Counted from the first letter of the stretch, positions 25,049 to 33,584 are shown. The stretch: 46,539 nucleotides of DNA from Streptomyces soli (GCF_003999195.1 NZ_RJVR01000279.1:1-46539), one strand, 5' to 3'. Program-made: numbers and translations. The notes: generated by a model from the sequence alone, not told the origin.

Positions 25049-25879
25049 TCAGGCGACGAGTTCGCCGAAGGCCATGTCCTCCGCGCCCTCGCCGAAGCTG
25101 AGCGACTCGTCCTCGCGCAGCCGGCGCAGGGAGCGCCAGATGCTGCTCTTGACCGTGCCGACGCTGATGCCGAGGATGTCGGCGATCTCCGGGTCGGTGC
25201 GGCCCTCGTAGTAGCGGAGCACCAGCATGGTGCGCTGGGTCTCCGGGAGCTTGGCGAGCGCCTGCCAGAGCACGGCGCGCAGCTCGGTGCCGCGCATCGC
25301 GTCGGACTCGGCGACGGTCTCGGGCAGCTCCTCGGTCGGGTACTCGTTGAGCTTGCGGCGGCGCCAGGCGCTGATGTGCAGGTTGGTCATGGTGCGGCGC
25401 AGGTAGCCGCCGACGGCGGCCTTGTCGCTGATCCGGTCCCAGGCGCGGTACGTGGAGAAGAGCGCGCTCTGCAGCAGGTCCTCGGCCTCGTAACGGTCAC
25501 CGGTCAGGTGGTAGGCAGTGGCGTACAGGGAGGCGCGGCGTTCCTGGACGTAGGCGGTGAAGTCCGCCTCCGCCGAGGTGGTCTGCCGTTCCCCCGTGAC
25601 CTCCCTGTACGCGGATCCCCCGGTGGTTTCCCCCGTTGTTGGCCCTCCTTGCCCACCCTCGGGCAGGAGGGGCCCACCGTGACCGCCCTCGATGGCCGTG
25701 ATGTACGGCGCCCGGGTGCGGATCATCTGACGTCCGGTGCCACGAACGCACCCGCCCCCTCGCTTCGCGGGGGGTGCCCCCAGTCCACTCGTGGCACCGG
25801 ACAGCTCTGTGCTCCTGACCGACGCGTGCTGGCGCGGCTGAAGTACTGCGTTGGTCGTCGTGCTGTGCAGTGCGTTCAT
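25049..25879 (-). CDS. sigQ: ECF-type RNA polymerase sigma factor SigQ
   Basis: The 276-residue protein has sigma region 2 (LYATAYHLTGDRYEAEDLLQ) and region 4 (LPETQRTMLVLRYYEGRTD, then a helix-turn-helix with ILGISVGTVKSSIWRSL). It fits the ECF group called SigE-family in actinobacteria. About 115 low-complexity, Gly-rich residues precede the sigma domain and include an inverted repeat at DNA level. ATG 25879 (MNALHSTTT) matches the SigQ-type start; ATG 25726 (MIRTRAPY) would give a shorter protein. It is divergent from afsQ1. In S. coelicolor, SigQ is controlled by AfsQ1 and antagonises antibiotic activation. An AfsQ1-type box lies 100 bp upstream. Confidence 0.88.
   Translation of the reverse strand: MNALHSTTTNAVLQPRQHASVRSTELSGATSGLGAPPAKRGGGCVRGTGRQMIRTRAPYITAIEGGHGGPLLPEGGQGGPTTGETTGGSAYREVTGERQTTSAEADFTAYVQERRASLYATAYHLTGDRYEAEDLLQSALFSTYRAWDRISDKAAVGGYLRRTMTNLHISAWRRRKLNEYPTEELPETVAESDAMRGTELRAVLWQALAKLPETQRTMLVLRYYEGRTDPEIADILGISVGTVKSSIWRSLRRLREDESLSFGEGAEDMAFGELVA
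25732..25802. repeat. Long inverted repeat inside the sigQ N-terminal coding region
   Basis: GTCCGGTGCCACGA (25732-25745) and TCGTGGCACCGGAC (25789-25802) are exact inverse complements. Between them GCACCC...GGGTGC adds an inner hairpin. The sequence encodes a linker with no fold. It may be an inserted repeat, or mark the 5' untranslated region if the true start is ATG 25726. Confidence 0.7.
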
Positions 25880-25978
25880 TTCGCGCCCCCGTCGGTGGAG
25901 CCTGCTTCGGTTTCGTACTGCCTGCCTTGCTGTGAGCAATAGACTGCCGCGCCAGTTTCATGGCCCTGTCCGCCGAGT

Positions 25979-25994
25979 GTCACAGGCCCGTCAC
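25979..25994. promoter_or_regulatory. AfsQ1 binding site between sigQ and afsQ1
   Basis: GTCAC (25979-25983), six bases, GTCAC (25990-25994). This is an exact match to the published AfsQ1 consensus GTnAC-n6-GTnAC. It lies 49 bp before the afsQ1 GTG and 100 bp before the sigQ ATG, so it can serve activation of sigQ and autoregulation. Confidence 0.85.
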
Positions 25995-26042
25995 AGCCGT
26001 CGGCGGTACCGCACGCGTGAGTACGTAGGAGAGAATGCGACC

Positions 26043-26720
26043 GTGCCTTTCCTGTTGCTGATCGAGGACGACGACGCGATCCGAGCCAGCCTCGAACTCG
26101 CCCTGTCGCGCCAGGGCCACCGTGTGGTGGCCGCGGCGTCGGGCGAGGACGGGCTGAAACTGCTGCGCGAGCAGCGGCCGGACCTGATCGTGCTGGACGT
26201 GATGCTGCCGGGCATCGACGGCTTCGAGGTGTGCCGCCGCATCCGGCGGACCGACCAGTTGCCGATCATCCTGCTCACGGCGCGAAGTGATGACATCGAC
26301 GTGGTGGTCGGGCTGGAGTCCGGTGCCGACGACTATGTGCTCAAGCCGGTGCAGCCGCGGGTGCTGGACGCCCGGATCCGGGCCGTGCTGCGGCGCGGCG
26401 AGCGGGACAGCTCGGACTCGGCGGCCTTCGGCAGCATCGTGATCGACCGGTCGGCGATGACCGTGACGAAGAACGGCGAGGACCTCCAGCTCACCCCGAC
26501 CGAGCTGCGGCTGCTGCTGGAGCTGAGCCGCCGCCCCGGTCAGGCGCTTTCCCGGCAGCAGTTGCTGCGGCTGGTGTGGGAGCACGACTACCTCGGGGAC
26601 TCGCGGCTCGTGGACGCCTGCGTACAGCGGCTGCGGGCGAAGATCGAGGACGTGCCGTCCTCGCCGACGCTGATCCGTACGGTGCGTGGCGTCGGGTACC
26701 GCCTGGACACGCCGCAGTGA
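26043..26720 (+). CDS. afsQ1: Response regulator AfsQ1
   Basis: The 225-residue OmpR/PhoB-type regulator has the receiver acid pocket (LIEDDDA), the phospho-acceptor D52 in VLDVMLPG, T78 in LLTARSD and the lysine of KPVQPR. A winged-helix DNA-binding domain follows, ending VRGVGYRLDTPQ. AfsQ1 responds to nitrogen conditions (glutamate) and activates antibiotic and nitrogen genes while affecting development. Length equals the S. coelicolor protein. GTG 26043 has GGAGA upstream. The last four bases overlap the kinase start, giving coupled translation. Confidence 0.95.
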   Translation: MPFLLLIEDDDAIRASLELALSRQGHRVVAAASGEDGLKLLREQRPDLIVLDVMLPGIDGFEVCRRIRRTDQLPIILLTARSDDIDVVVGLESGADDYVLKPVQPRVLDARIRAVLRRGERDSSDSAAFGSIVIDRSAMTVTKNGEDLQLTPTELRLLLELSRRPGQALSRQQLLRLVWEHDYLGDSRLVDACVQRLRAKIEDVPSSPTLIRTVRGVGYRLDTPQ

Positions 26721-28231
26721 TCAAGGAGCACCATCTCGACGAGCTGTCCGAGCCCGCCCGGCTGAACGGCTGGAAGTCCCGGCTGCTGCGACTCACCAGC
26801 CTGCGGTTGCGCCTGGTGGCGGTGTTCGCCGCCGTCGCGCTGACCGCCGCCGTGTCCGCCTCCGGGATCGCGTACTGGCTCAACCGCGACGCCGTCCTGA
26901 CCCGCGCCCAGAACGCGTCGCTCAACGACTTCCGCGACGCCATGTCCCGTACCGCGGGCTCGCTGTCGCTGTCGGCGTCCTGCACGGACCTCGGCGAGGC
27001 GGCCGCCGACATAGCCAACAGCACGCAGAACTACCAGGTGCTGCTGATCGACAACCAGTGCACCACGACGTCCCAGCCCGGCGGCTTCTCGATCGCCGAC
27101 GTCCCGGCGACGCTCCGCAAGGCCGTCGAGAAGAAGAACCCCAAGCCGAACGACCCGTCCGAGTACCACCTGTACTGGCAGCGGGTGAATCTGCACGGCC
27201 AGCCCTATCTGGTGGGCGGCGCCAAAATGATCGGCGGCGGGCCGACCGGCTACATGTTCAAGTCCCTCGAGGCCGAGCGCAAGGACCTCAACTCGCTGGC
27301 CTGGTCGCTCGGCATCGCCACCGCGCTCGCCCTGATCGGCGCCGCGCTGCTCGCCCAGGCCGCCGCCTCCACGGTGCTGCGGCCCGTCCAGCGGCTCGGC
27401 GACGCCGCCCGCCGGCTCGGCGAGGGCAAGCTGGACACGCGGCTACGGGTGTCGGGCACCGACGAGCTGGCGGATCTGTCGCGGACCTTCAACCACACCG
27501 CCGAGCGCCTGGAGCAGCGGGTCGAGGAGTTGAGCGCCCGGGAGTCGGCCAGCCGCCGCTTCGTCGCCGACATGTCGCACGAGCTGCGTACGCCGCTGAC
27601 CGCGATCACCGCCGTCGCCGAGGTGCTGGAGGACGAGGCGGAATCGTTCGACCCGCTGATCGCCCCCGCCGTACGGCTGGTGGTCTCCGAGACCCGGCGG
27701 CTGAACGAGCTGGTGGAGAACCTGATGGAGGTGACCCGCTTCGACGCGGGCACCGCCAAGCTGGTCTCCGACGAGGTCGATGTCGCCGACCAGGTGACCG
27801 CCTGCATGGACGCCCGCGCGTGGCTGGACTCCGTGGAACTGGACGCGCCCCGCGGCATCTTCGTACGGCTGGACCCGCGCCGCCTGGACGTCATCCTGGC
27901 CAACCTCATCGGCAATGCCCTCAAGCACGGCGGCTCTCCGGTGCGGGTCAAGGTCCGGCAGGTCGGCGAGGAGCTGGTCATCGAGGTCGCGGACAACGGC
28001 CCGGGCATCCCCGAGGACGTACTGCCGCATGTCTTCGACCGCTTCTACAAGGCGGACGCCTCGCGCGCCCGCTCCGAGGGCAGCGGGCTGGGCCTGTCCA
28101 TCGCGCTGGAGAACGCACACATCCACGGCGGCGGGATCACCGCCGCGAACCGGCGGGGCGGCGGGGCCGTGTTCACCCTGCGGCTGCCGATGCCCAAGGA
28201 AGCGCCCCTGGAAGGGAGCGAGAACGAGTGA
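26717..28231 (+). CDS. afsQ2: Sensor histidine kinase AfsQ2
   Basis: The 504-residue membrane kinase has a first helix near residues 28-54, an extracytoplasmic sensor of about 140 residues with two cysteines, a second helix near 193-215, HAMP and a dimerisation domain with H288 in MSHELRTPLT. ATP-binding motifs are NLIGNALKHGG, DNGPGIP and GSGLGLS. It should phosphorylate AfsQ1 D52. GTG 26717 overlaps the afsQ1 stop as GTGA. The partner lipoprotein follows with another GTGA overlap, which suggests it acts with the sensor. Confidence 0.94.
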   Translation: MIKEHHLDELSEPARLNGWKSRLLRLTSLRLRLVAVFAAVALTAAVSASGIAYWLNRDAVLTRAQNASLNDFRDAMSRTAGSLSLSASCTDLGEAAADIANSTQNYQVLLIDNQCTTTSQPGGFSIADVPATLRKAVEKKNPKPNDPSEYHLYWQRVNLHGQPYLVGGAKMIGGGPTGYMFKSLEAERKDLNSLAWSLGIATALALIGAALLAQAAASTVLRPVQRLGDAARRLGEGKLDTRLRVSGTDELADLSRTFNHTAERLEQRVEELSARESASRRFVADMSHELRTPLTAITAVAEVLEDEAESFDPLIAPAVRLVVSETRRLNELVENLMEVTRFDAGTAKLVSDEVDVADQVTACMDARAWLDSVELDAPRGIFVRLDPRRLDVILANLIGNALKHGGSPVRVKVRQVGEELVIEVADNGPGIPEDVLPHVFDRFYKADASRARSEGSGLGLSIALENAHIHGGGITAANRRGGGAVFTLRLPMPKEAPLEGSENE

Positions 28232-28863
28232 GTACCGCCCGTCGGCGGGTCGCCGCCACGCTGGGGGCGGTCCTCACGGTGGCCGCGTCCGCGTCCGCGT
28301 GCGGCATCCGCGCCACGTCCGTGCCGGTGGACGCCGGGGCCGCGCCGTCCCGCGTGTCGTGCACGGCCCCGAGCGCCTCGGCATCGGCGTCTGCGTCGGC
28401 CGGCACGTCAGCGGGCCCCGTGCGGCTCTACCTGGTCTGCCGGGGCGCCCAGGTCAGCCCCCTGTGGCGCGCCACGTCCGCCACGTCCGCCACGTCGGCC
28501 GCGTCCGCCGCCCCCGTCGCGGGGCGGCTCGCCACCGCGGACCGGCTGCTGGCCGAGCTCCAGCGGGAGCCAGGCCCCGACGAGTCCTCGGCCGGCTTCG
28601 CCACCACCGTGCCCGACGACCTGAAGCTCATCGGGCCGCACCGCACCGACCCGGCGGACGCTCTGCGGCTGAGCATCCCCCTCGACGAGCTGCCGCCTTT
28701 CGCCCTCGCCCAGCTGGTGTGCACCTTCGCCGGTACGGCGGCGGGCTCCACGAACGGCACCGTCGTACTCGGCGGATCGGGCTCCGGCGCCCCGCGCCGC
28801 TACAGCTGCACCGACGAGCTGCGGACGAATGCCTCGCGGACTGCGGGAACCGCCGTGCAATGA
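28228..28863 (+). CDS. Lipoprotein of the afsQ operon
   Basis: The 211-residue protein has a lipoprotein signal peptide with lipobox ASACG near residue 26. Low-complexity Ser/Ala stretches follow (residues ~45-60 and an ATS repeat near 83-90). The remainder has three further cysteines and a PLDELPPFALAQLVCTF segment. It is anchored outside the membrane, on the side of the AfsQ2 sensor domain. Start and stop overlap both neighbours by four bases. Close coupling and conserved synteny suggest it modulates AfsQ2 signal detection, which is inference. Confidence 0.85.
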   Translation: MSTARRRVAATLGAVLTVAASASACGIRATSVPVDAGAAPSRVSCTAPSASASASASAGTSAGPVRLYLVCRGAQVSPLWRATSATSATSAASAAPVAGRLATADRLLAELQREPGPDESSAGFATTVPDDLKLIGPHRTDPADALRLSIPLDELPPFALAQLVCTFAGTAAGSTNGTVVLGGSGSGAPRRYSCTDELRTNASRTAGTAVQ

Positions 28864-29402
28864 CCTGCGTCCTTGCAGGCGTGCGGCGCGACGGCTCTCT
28901 CCCCAAAGTGCGCGCGGCGGGCCTGGTTCTCGCTGCGGCGTACCTGGCACTCATCGGGTGGCTGATGCTGCGTCCCCAGTACGTCGCCTGGGTCGACGCC
29001 CCCAATCTGCGACCGCTCGCCACCATCCGCGCCGACCTCGCCCAGCCCGACCCTCTCCTGGCCGCCCGCCGCCTCGGCGCCGGCCTCGCCCTGCTGGCCC
29101 CCCTCGGGGTCCTGCTGCCCATGGCCGGCGGCCGCGTCGTCGTCTCCGGCCTCGGCTCCTTCGCCCGCACGGTCTTCGCGGGGCTCATGGTCTCCCTCGC
29201 CGTCGAGTTCCTTCAGACCGGCGTCCCCGGCCAGATCTTCGACGTCGACGCCCTGCTCCTCAACACTCTCGGCGTCGCCCTGGCCTACCTCGCCGTCGTC
29301 CCCGCCGTCCGCCACCGGCTCCGCCGCCGCGCCGGCATGGCCCGTCGGCGATCTCAGGGGCCCACCCCGACGATTCCCAGGGTCGGCAGCCCAATTGCTT
29401 GA
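28860..29402 (+). CDS. VanZ-family membrane protein
   Basis: The 180-residue protein has four hydrophobic segments. Near the third and fourth lies VEFLQTGVPGQIFDVDALLL, a VanZ-like signature with conserved E, Q, D and a following N-TLG. VanZ proteins can confer low teicoplanin resistance, but their biochemical role is unclear. ATG 28860 overlaps the lipoprotein stop as ATGA. It is the fourth coupled gene after afsQ1 and so probably shares its promoter. The C-terminus ends in a short arginine-rich tail. Confidence 0.85.
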   Translation: MTCVLAGVRRDGSLPKVRAAGLVLAAAYLALIGWLMLRPQYVAWVDAPNLRPLATIRADLAQPDPLLAARRLGAGLALLAPLGVLLPMAGGRVVVSGLGSFARTVFAGLMVSLAVEFLQTGVPGQIFDVDALLLNTLGVALAYLAVVPAVRHRLRRRAGMARRRSQGPTPTIPRVGSPIA

Positions 29403-29661
29403 CGCCGCCCTCGCACGCTTCGCGCCCGCCGCGTCAGCGGCTGATGTCACAGCGGGACAGCTGCGCAGGCCTCCGGCCGTCGTGCCGGAGGCACCGCCCG
29501 CCCCACCGGATCGGTGCACGGTCACCGCCTCGCGACCGGCTCGGGGGCCTACCCCGACGGCTTCCAGGGTCGGGATCGCCCCGTAGAGCGACGATTCAGC
29601 CCCCTATGCGCCCCTAGCGTGGAGTCATCAGCCAAACCGCTGAACCACGAAGGAGCCTCCC
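29403..29661. other. Intergenic region with two related stem-loops
   Basis: A CCCGACG...CAGGGTCGG motif occurs around 29365-29390, inside the vanZ end, and again near 29553-29575. Each can form a short hairpin. GAAGGAG before ATG 29662 is the pspC ribosome binding site. No gene is recognisable here. Confidence 0.4.
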
Positions 29662-29862
29662 ATGTCCGCACTGGTCCGCCCCCGTAACGGCCGGATGATC
29701 GCCGGGGTCTGCGCCGGGCTTGCCGACCGGTTCGGCACGTCCGCGACGACGATGCGCGTGATCTTCGTGCTGTCGTGCCTTCTGCCGGGGCCGCAGTTCC
29801 TGGTGTATCTCGCGCTCTGGGTGCTGCTGCCCTCGGAGAAGAGCGCGGGGTACGCCGTCTGA
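29662..29862 (+). CDS. PspC-domain small membrane protein
   Basis: The 66-residue protein is essentially one PspC domain: SALVRPRNGRMIAGVCAGLA, DRFG, and a hydrophobic helix from about residue 33 (VIFVLSCLLPGPQFLVYLAL) ending WVLLPSE. PspC proteins belong to the phage-shock envelope stress response in many bacteria and sit in the membrane. GAAGGAG is eight nt before ATG 29662. It is alone, followed directly by a strong terminator, so it is likely monocistronic. Confidence 0.9.
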   Translation: MSALVRPRNGRMIAGVCAGLADRFGTSATTMRVIFVLSCLLPGPQFLVYLALWVLLPSEKSAGYAV

Positions 29863-29917
29863 CCGTACGAAAGCGGGCCGCGCCCTGTGGAAGGGTGCGG
29901 CCCGCTCTGGCGTACGG
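29863..29917. terminator. Strong two-tier hairpin after pspC
   Basis: CCGTACG (29863-29869) pairs with CGTACGG (29911-29917). Inside it AGCGGGCCGCGCCC pairs with GGGTGCGGCCCGCT apart from one G-U type pair. It starts immediately after the pspC stop and also faces the convergent gene ending at 29926. Confidence 0.85.
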
Positions 29918-29925
29918 GGGTGGTG

Positions 29926-30240
29926 TCAGCCGCCCAGCGGCAGGGCGCCGGCCAGCGGAAGGGCGCCGGTGGGGAGGCCGCCGAGGAGGGTGCCGAGGCC
30001 CCGGGGGGTGTCCATGACGCCGGGGACGACGTGGGCGGTCTTGGTGGGCAGCGCCTGCGAGACCTGGCCCAGCGGCAGGGCCTTGACGATGTCGGCGGCC
30101 GGCACGGCTACCGGAAGCGCCCCCGGCAGCGTCGGAAGAGCACTCTCGGACGGGGCGGCGGAGGCCGAGCCGGCGGCGGCGCCGGCGAAGGCGATGCCGA
30201 GCACGGCGACACCGAGGGTCTTGACGGTTCCGGTCTTCAT
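29926..30240 (-). CDS. Small secreted hydrophobic protein
   Basis: The 104-residue protein starts MKTGTVKTLGVAVLGIAFAG and has a signal peptide ending AAGSASA (about residue 28). The mature part is rich in Pro, Leu, Gly and Ala, with repeats of LPLG/GALPL type. There is no cysteine. GAGG lies about nine nt before ATG 30240. Function is unknown. The composition recalls surface-associated small Streptomyces proteins, but it lacks the chaplin pattern. Confidence 0.75.
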   Translation of the reverse strand: MKTGTVKTLGVAVLGIAFAGAAAGSASAAPSESALPTLPGALPVAVPAADIVKALPLGQVSQALPTKTAHVVPGVMDTPRGLGTLLGGLPTGALPLAGALPLGG

Positions 30241-30354
30241 GGTTGCGGTCCTCGCGATGGGGGATGGTGCTTGGTGCGGCGCGCGACAACAGGATGTGAC
30301 CACGCGACTTCGGAACGTATCGACGATCGCGCGACGGCCGCAACCGGACGCGCC

Positions 30355-30376
30355 CGACAGCGCGCCGCCGCTGTCG
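30355..30376. terminator. Hairpin downstream of add
   Basis: CGACAGCG (30355-30362) and CGCTGTCG (30369-30376) pair perfectly with a six-base loop, 43 bp beyond the add stop on the minus strand. Confidence 0.6.
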
Positions 30377-30418
30377 CCCGGATCCGAGGCCGCGCCCCCT
30401 GCCCCCGGCCCGCCGCCG

Positions 30419-31585
30419 CTAGCCCTCGCCCGGGCCGGATTCCCTGGCCACAGGGGGTGTTGGGACGGTCTGCCGGAAGAGCCACTCGGCCTTCAGCTCG
30501 GAGTAGCCGGGCTTGATCACGTCGTTGATCATCGCGAGACGTTCATCGAAAGGGATGAACGCTGATTTCATCGCATTGACCGTAAACCACTGCAGGTCAT
30601 CGAGGGTGTAGCCGAACGCCTCGACCAGCCGCTCGCATTCGTGGCTCATGCTGGTGCCGCTCATCAGCCGGTTGTCGGTGTTGATGGTGACCCGGAAGTG
30701 CAGCCGCCGCAGCAGCCCGATGGGGTGCTCGGCGTACGAAGCGGCCGCGCCGGTCTGCAGGTTGGAGGTCGGGCACATCTCCAGGGGCACGCGCTTGTCG
30801 CGTACGTAGGAGGCGAGCCGGCCGAGCTTGACCGAGCCGTCGTCGGCGACATGGATGTCGTCGATGATGCGGACGCCGTGCCCGAGCCGGTCGGCGCCGC
30901 ACCACTGGAGCGCCTGCCAGATGGAGGGCAGGCCGAAGGCTTCGCCGGCGTGGATGGTGAAGTGGTTGTTCTCACGCTTGAGGTACTCGAAGGCGTCGAG
31001 GTGGCGGGTGGGCGGGAAGCCCGCCTCGGCGCCGGCGATGTCGAAGCCGACGACGCCCAGATCGCGGTAGCGGTTGGCGAGTTCGGCGATCTCCTGGGAG
31101 CGGGCGGCGTGCCGCATCGCGGTGAGCAGCGCGCCGACGCGGATGCGGTTGCCGTCCTCGTGGGCGCGGCGCTCGCCAAGGCGGAAGCCCTCGTTGACGG
31201 CCTCGATGACCTGTTCCAGGGAAAGCCCGGCTTCGAGGTGCTGCTCGGGCGCGTACCGGATCTCGGCGTAGACGACGCCGTCGGCGGCCAGGTCCTCGGC
31301 GCACTCGGCGGCGACACGGACGAGTGCCGACCGGGTCTGCATGACACCGACGGTGTGGGAGAACGTCTCCAGGTAGCGTTCGAGCGAGCCGGAGTCGGCG
31401 GACTGTCGAAACCAGTCGCCGAGCCGGACTGGATCGGTCTCGGGCAGGGCGGAGTAGCCCGACTCGCGGGCGAGGTCGACGACGGTCCCCGGGCGGACGC
31501 CACCGTCGAGATGGTCGTGCAGCAGCACCTTCGGCGCGCGGCGGATCCGGTCCGCGTCCGGGAGGCTGAGGCTTGAGCTCGTCAT
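30419..31585 (-). CDS. add: Adenosine deaminase
   Basis: The 388-residue zinc enzyme converts (deoxy)adenosine to (deoxy)inosine, which PunA can then split. Metal and catalytic motifs are in order: [26 protein letters not shown] and NTDNRLM. ATG 31585 is chosen; upstream residues do not resemble the family. TATCGT six nt before the ATG is a good -10, implying a leaderless mRNA, and no ribosome binding site is present. The regulon palindrome is 25 bp upstream. It is divergent from an alpha/beta hydrolase gene. Length is slightly above the E. coli enzyme because of C-terminal additions. Confidence 0.93.
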   Translation of the reverse strand: MTSSSLSLPDADRIRRAPKVLLHDHLDGGVRPGTVVDLARESGYSALPETDPVRLGDWFRQSADSGSLERYLETFSHTVGVMQTRSALVRVAAECAEDLAADGVVYAEIRYAPEQHLEAGLSLEQVIEAVNEGFRLGERRAHEDGNRIRVGALLTAMRHAARSQEIAELANRYRDLGVVGFDIAGAEAGFPPTRHLDAFEYLKRENNHFTIHAGEAFGLPSIWQALQWCGADRLGHGVRIIDDIHVADDGSVKLGRLASYVRDKRVPLEMCPTSNLQTGAAASYAEHPIGLLRRLHFRVTINTDNRLMSGTSMSHECERLVEAFGYTLDDLQWFTVNAMKSAFIPFDERLAMINDVIKPGYSELKAEWLFRQTVPTPPVARESGPGEG

Positions 31586-31610
31586 TACCGCACGATAGCG
31601 CTTGCGGGGC

Positions 31611-31622
31611 CTACGCGCGTAG
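31611..31622. promoter_or_regulatory. Nucleoside-regulon palindrome upstream of add
   Basis: CTACGCGCGTAG lies 25 bp before the add ATG and would cover the -35 of the TATCGT promoter. It is 73 bp from the divergent hydrolase start, so that gene could also respond. Confidence 0.8.
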
Positions 31623-31695
31623 ACCTTCGGGGCGATGCGGAAAATTGACCTGCTGGTCAGTTCGTGCACACCTGAATGTCTGCCATGGTTCTGCC

Positions 31696-32484
31696 ATGGC
31701 TTCGCAAGCTTTGCCTGTGCGTGGTGCGCGGTTGGGCAGACAGATAACTCCGGGACTGGTCCCGGCAGGACTGGTACCGGCGGCACGGCGGGAGTCGTAC
31801 GAAACCGTGCGCGCCGCCGTGCTTCTGCTGCCGGGGGGCGATGCGCTGAGCACGCGCCGCCGTTCGCCGATGGCGGTGGCGGCCATGCTGCCGCTGGGCC
31901 GCAGGCTGATCCGCTCCGGACGGGACGACGGTCTGGCGGCGCACGTCGTGCACTACCGCTTCCGCGGCTGGAACGGCGGCCACGCGCATCCCGCCGAGGA
32001 CGCGTCCTGGGCGGTCGACGAGATCGTCCGGCGCTACGGCGACATACCGGTGTGCCTGGTCGGCATGGACATGGGCGCCCGCGCCGCGCTGCGGGCGGCC
32101 GGGCACCCGGCGGTCAGCTCCGTGGTGGCGATCGCCCCCTGGCTGCCGGCCGGCACCGAGCCCGACCCGGTGAAGCAGCTGATCGGACGCAAGATCCTGA
32201 TGGTGCACGGCACCAATGACGACGACACCGACCCCGAGTTGTCGTACCGGCTCGCCGAGCGGGCCAAGAAGGTCAACCGCGACGTCTGCCGCTTCGAGGT
32301 GCACTCCGACGGCCATCTGCTGCAGGAGCACCGCCCCGAAGTCGCCGCCCTCACCGCCGACTTCGTCCTCGGTACCCTCCTCGGCGGAGCCCTCGCCCGG
32401 CCCGTCGCCGACGCCCTGGCCGCTCCCCCGCCGCTGGGGCTGCGCATGCCGCTGGCGGTGGGTTTCGGGACGGTACCTTCGTGA
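31696..32484 (+). CDS. Alpha/beta-hydrolase-fold protein with Asp in the nucleophile elbow
   Basis: The 262-residue protein begins [26 protein letters not shown] and the strand-turn-helix [10 protein letters not shown] (residues 123-132) mark the fold. The elbow has Asp125 where lipases and esterases have serine. Downstream SDGHLL supplies a candidate catalytic histidine. An Asp nucleophile occurs in haloalkane dehalogenases and epoxide hydrolases; alternatively the protein is inactive. Another ATG lies in frame at 31687, but neither has a clear ribosome binding site. The substrate is unknown, and co-occurrence with add is the only context. Confidence 0.75.
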   Translation: MASQALPVRGARLGRQITPGLVPAGLVPAARRESYETVRAAVLLLPGGDALSTRRRSPMAVAAMLPLGRRLIRSGRDDGLAAHVVHYRFRGWNGGHAHPAEDASWAVDEIVRRYGDIPVCLVGMDMGARAALRAAGHPAVSSVVAIAPWLPAGTEPDPVKQLIGRKILMVHGTNDDDTDPELSYRLAERAKKVNRDVCRFEVHSDGHLLQEHRPEVAALTADFVLGTLLGGALARPVADALAAPPPLGLRMPLAVGFGTVPS

Positions 32485-32535
32485 CGTACGCGCCTGAGCG
32501 CTTTCCCCGAGGGAGGCGTGCGATGACCCACAGGG

Positions 32536-33522
32536 TTACGCGGGCAGCAGGTGGCCCCTGCGGCCGATCAGGAACTTCTTGAAGGCGGCGACCGGCGGCG
32601 TGTCCGGATGGCCCCCGAGCCAGGCGACGCCGATCTCGCGGACGGCGCGCTGCGCGGTGACGGTCAGCTCGGACACGCCCGGCCTCGGCACCGTCGGTGG
32701 CGGCAGCAGGGCGACACCGAGGCCTGCCGCCACCAGGCCGCGCAGGGTCTCGGCCTCCTCGCCCTCGAAGGCGATCCTCGGGGTGAAGCCGGCCTCCGCG
32801 CAGAGTGCGTCGGTGATCCGGCGCAGCCCGTAGCCCGGTTCGAGGGTCACGAAGAGTTCGTTGGCCGCCTCTGCCAGCCGGACCCGCTTGCGGCCCGCCA
32901 GCCGGTGGCCCTCCGGGACGACGAGCCGCAGCCGCTGCTCGTCGAGACGGCGGGTGACCAGATCCGGGGCGTCAGGCACAGGAGAGGTCAGGCACAGGTC
33001 GAGCTCACCTGCGCGCAGCCGCTCCAGCATCGCCTCGCCGTACCCCTGGACAAGGGTGAACTGCACGCGCGGATGGTCCGCCCGGAAGGTCCGCAGCAGC
33101 CCCGGCACCGTCTCCGTACCCAGCGTGTGCAGAAAGCCGAAGGCCACCCTGCCCCCCTCCGGGTCGGCGTCGGCCCGTACGGACTCGGCGGACCGCTCCA
33201 CCTCGGCCAGCGCCCGCTCCACGGACGCCAGAAATCCGCGGCCGGCCGGGGTCAGCGACACTGTCCGGCCCTGGCGGGCGAACAGTGCGACGCCCAGGTC
33301 GAGTTCGAGCCGGACCATGGCCCGGCTGAGGGTCGACTGCGGCATGCCGAGCTGCTGCGCGGCCCGCGTCACATGCTCATGGCGGGCCACAGCGGCGAAC
33401 TGCGCCAGGCGCGGCGCCAGCACGGTCGCCCACGACTCGGGCTCCAGATCGGCGGCGGCTGAGATTTCTTTTCTGTCACTGCTTCGTGACAGTGTTGGCT
33501 GTGAGCTGTGTTCATGCGCCAT
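32536..33522 (-). CDS. LysR-family transcriptional regulator
   Basis: The 328-residue protein has an N-terminal helix-turn-helix (AAVARHEHVTRAAQQLGMPQ then STLSRAMVRLE) and a C-terminal periplasmic-binding-like co-inducer domain. ATG 33522 (MAHEHSSQPT) is the most family-like start. It is divergent from an MFS transporter across 62 bp. A T-N11-A motif, TGCATTGGACGCA (33545-33557), lies between them. The normal model is that it activates the transporter when its ligand is present and represses itself. Confidence 0.88.
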   Translation of the reverse strand: MAHEHSSQPTLSRSSDRKEISAAADLEPESWATVLAPRLAQFAAVARHEHVTRAAQQLGMPQSTLSRAMVRLELDLGVALFARQGRTVSLTPAGRGFLASVERALAEVERSAESVRADADPEGGRVAFGFLHTLGTETVPGLLRTFRADHPRVQFTLVQGYGEAMLERLRAGELDLCLTSPVPDAPDLVTRRLDEQRLRLVVPEGHRLAGRKRVRLAEAANELFVTLEPGYGLRRITDALCAEAGFTPRIAFEGEEAETLRGLVAAGLGVALLPPPTVPRPGVSELTVTAQRAVREIGVAWLGGHPDTPPVAAFKKFLIGRRGHLLPA

Positions 33523-33544
33523 GGGAACGATTATCCGCACTTTG

Positions 33545-33557
33545 TGCATTGGACGCA
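33545..33557. promoter_or_regulatory. LysR-type box and MFS promoter
   Basis: TGC-ATTGGAC-GCA matches the T-N11-A LysR pattern with inverted ends. TACTTT at 33573-33578 is a probable -10 six bases before the MFS ATG, which would give a leaderless transcript. Confidence 0.55.
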
Positions 33558-33584
33558 TGAAAGAGGCAGGCCTACTTTTGTGGC

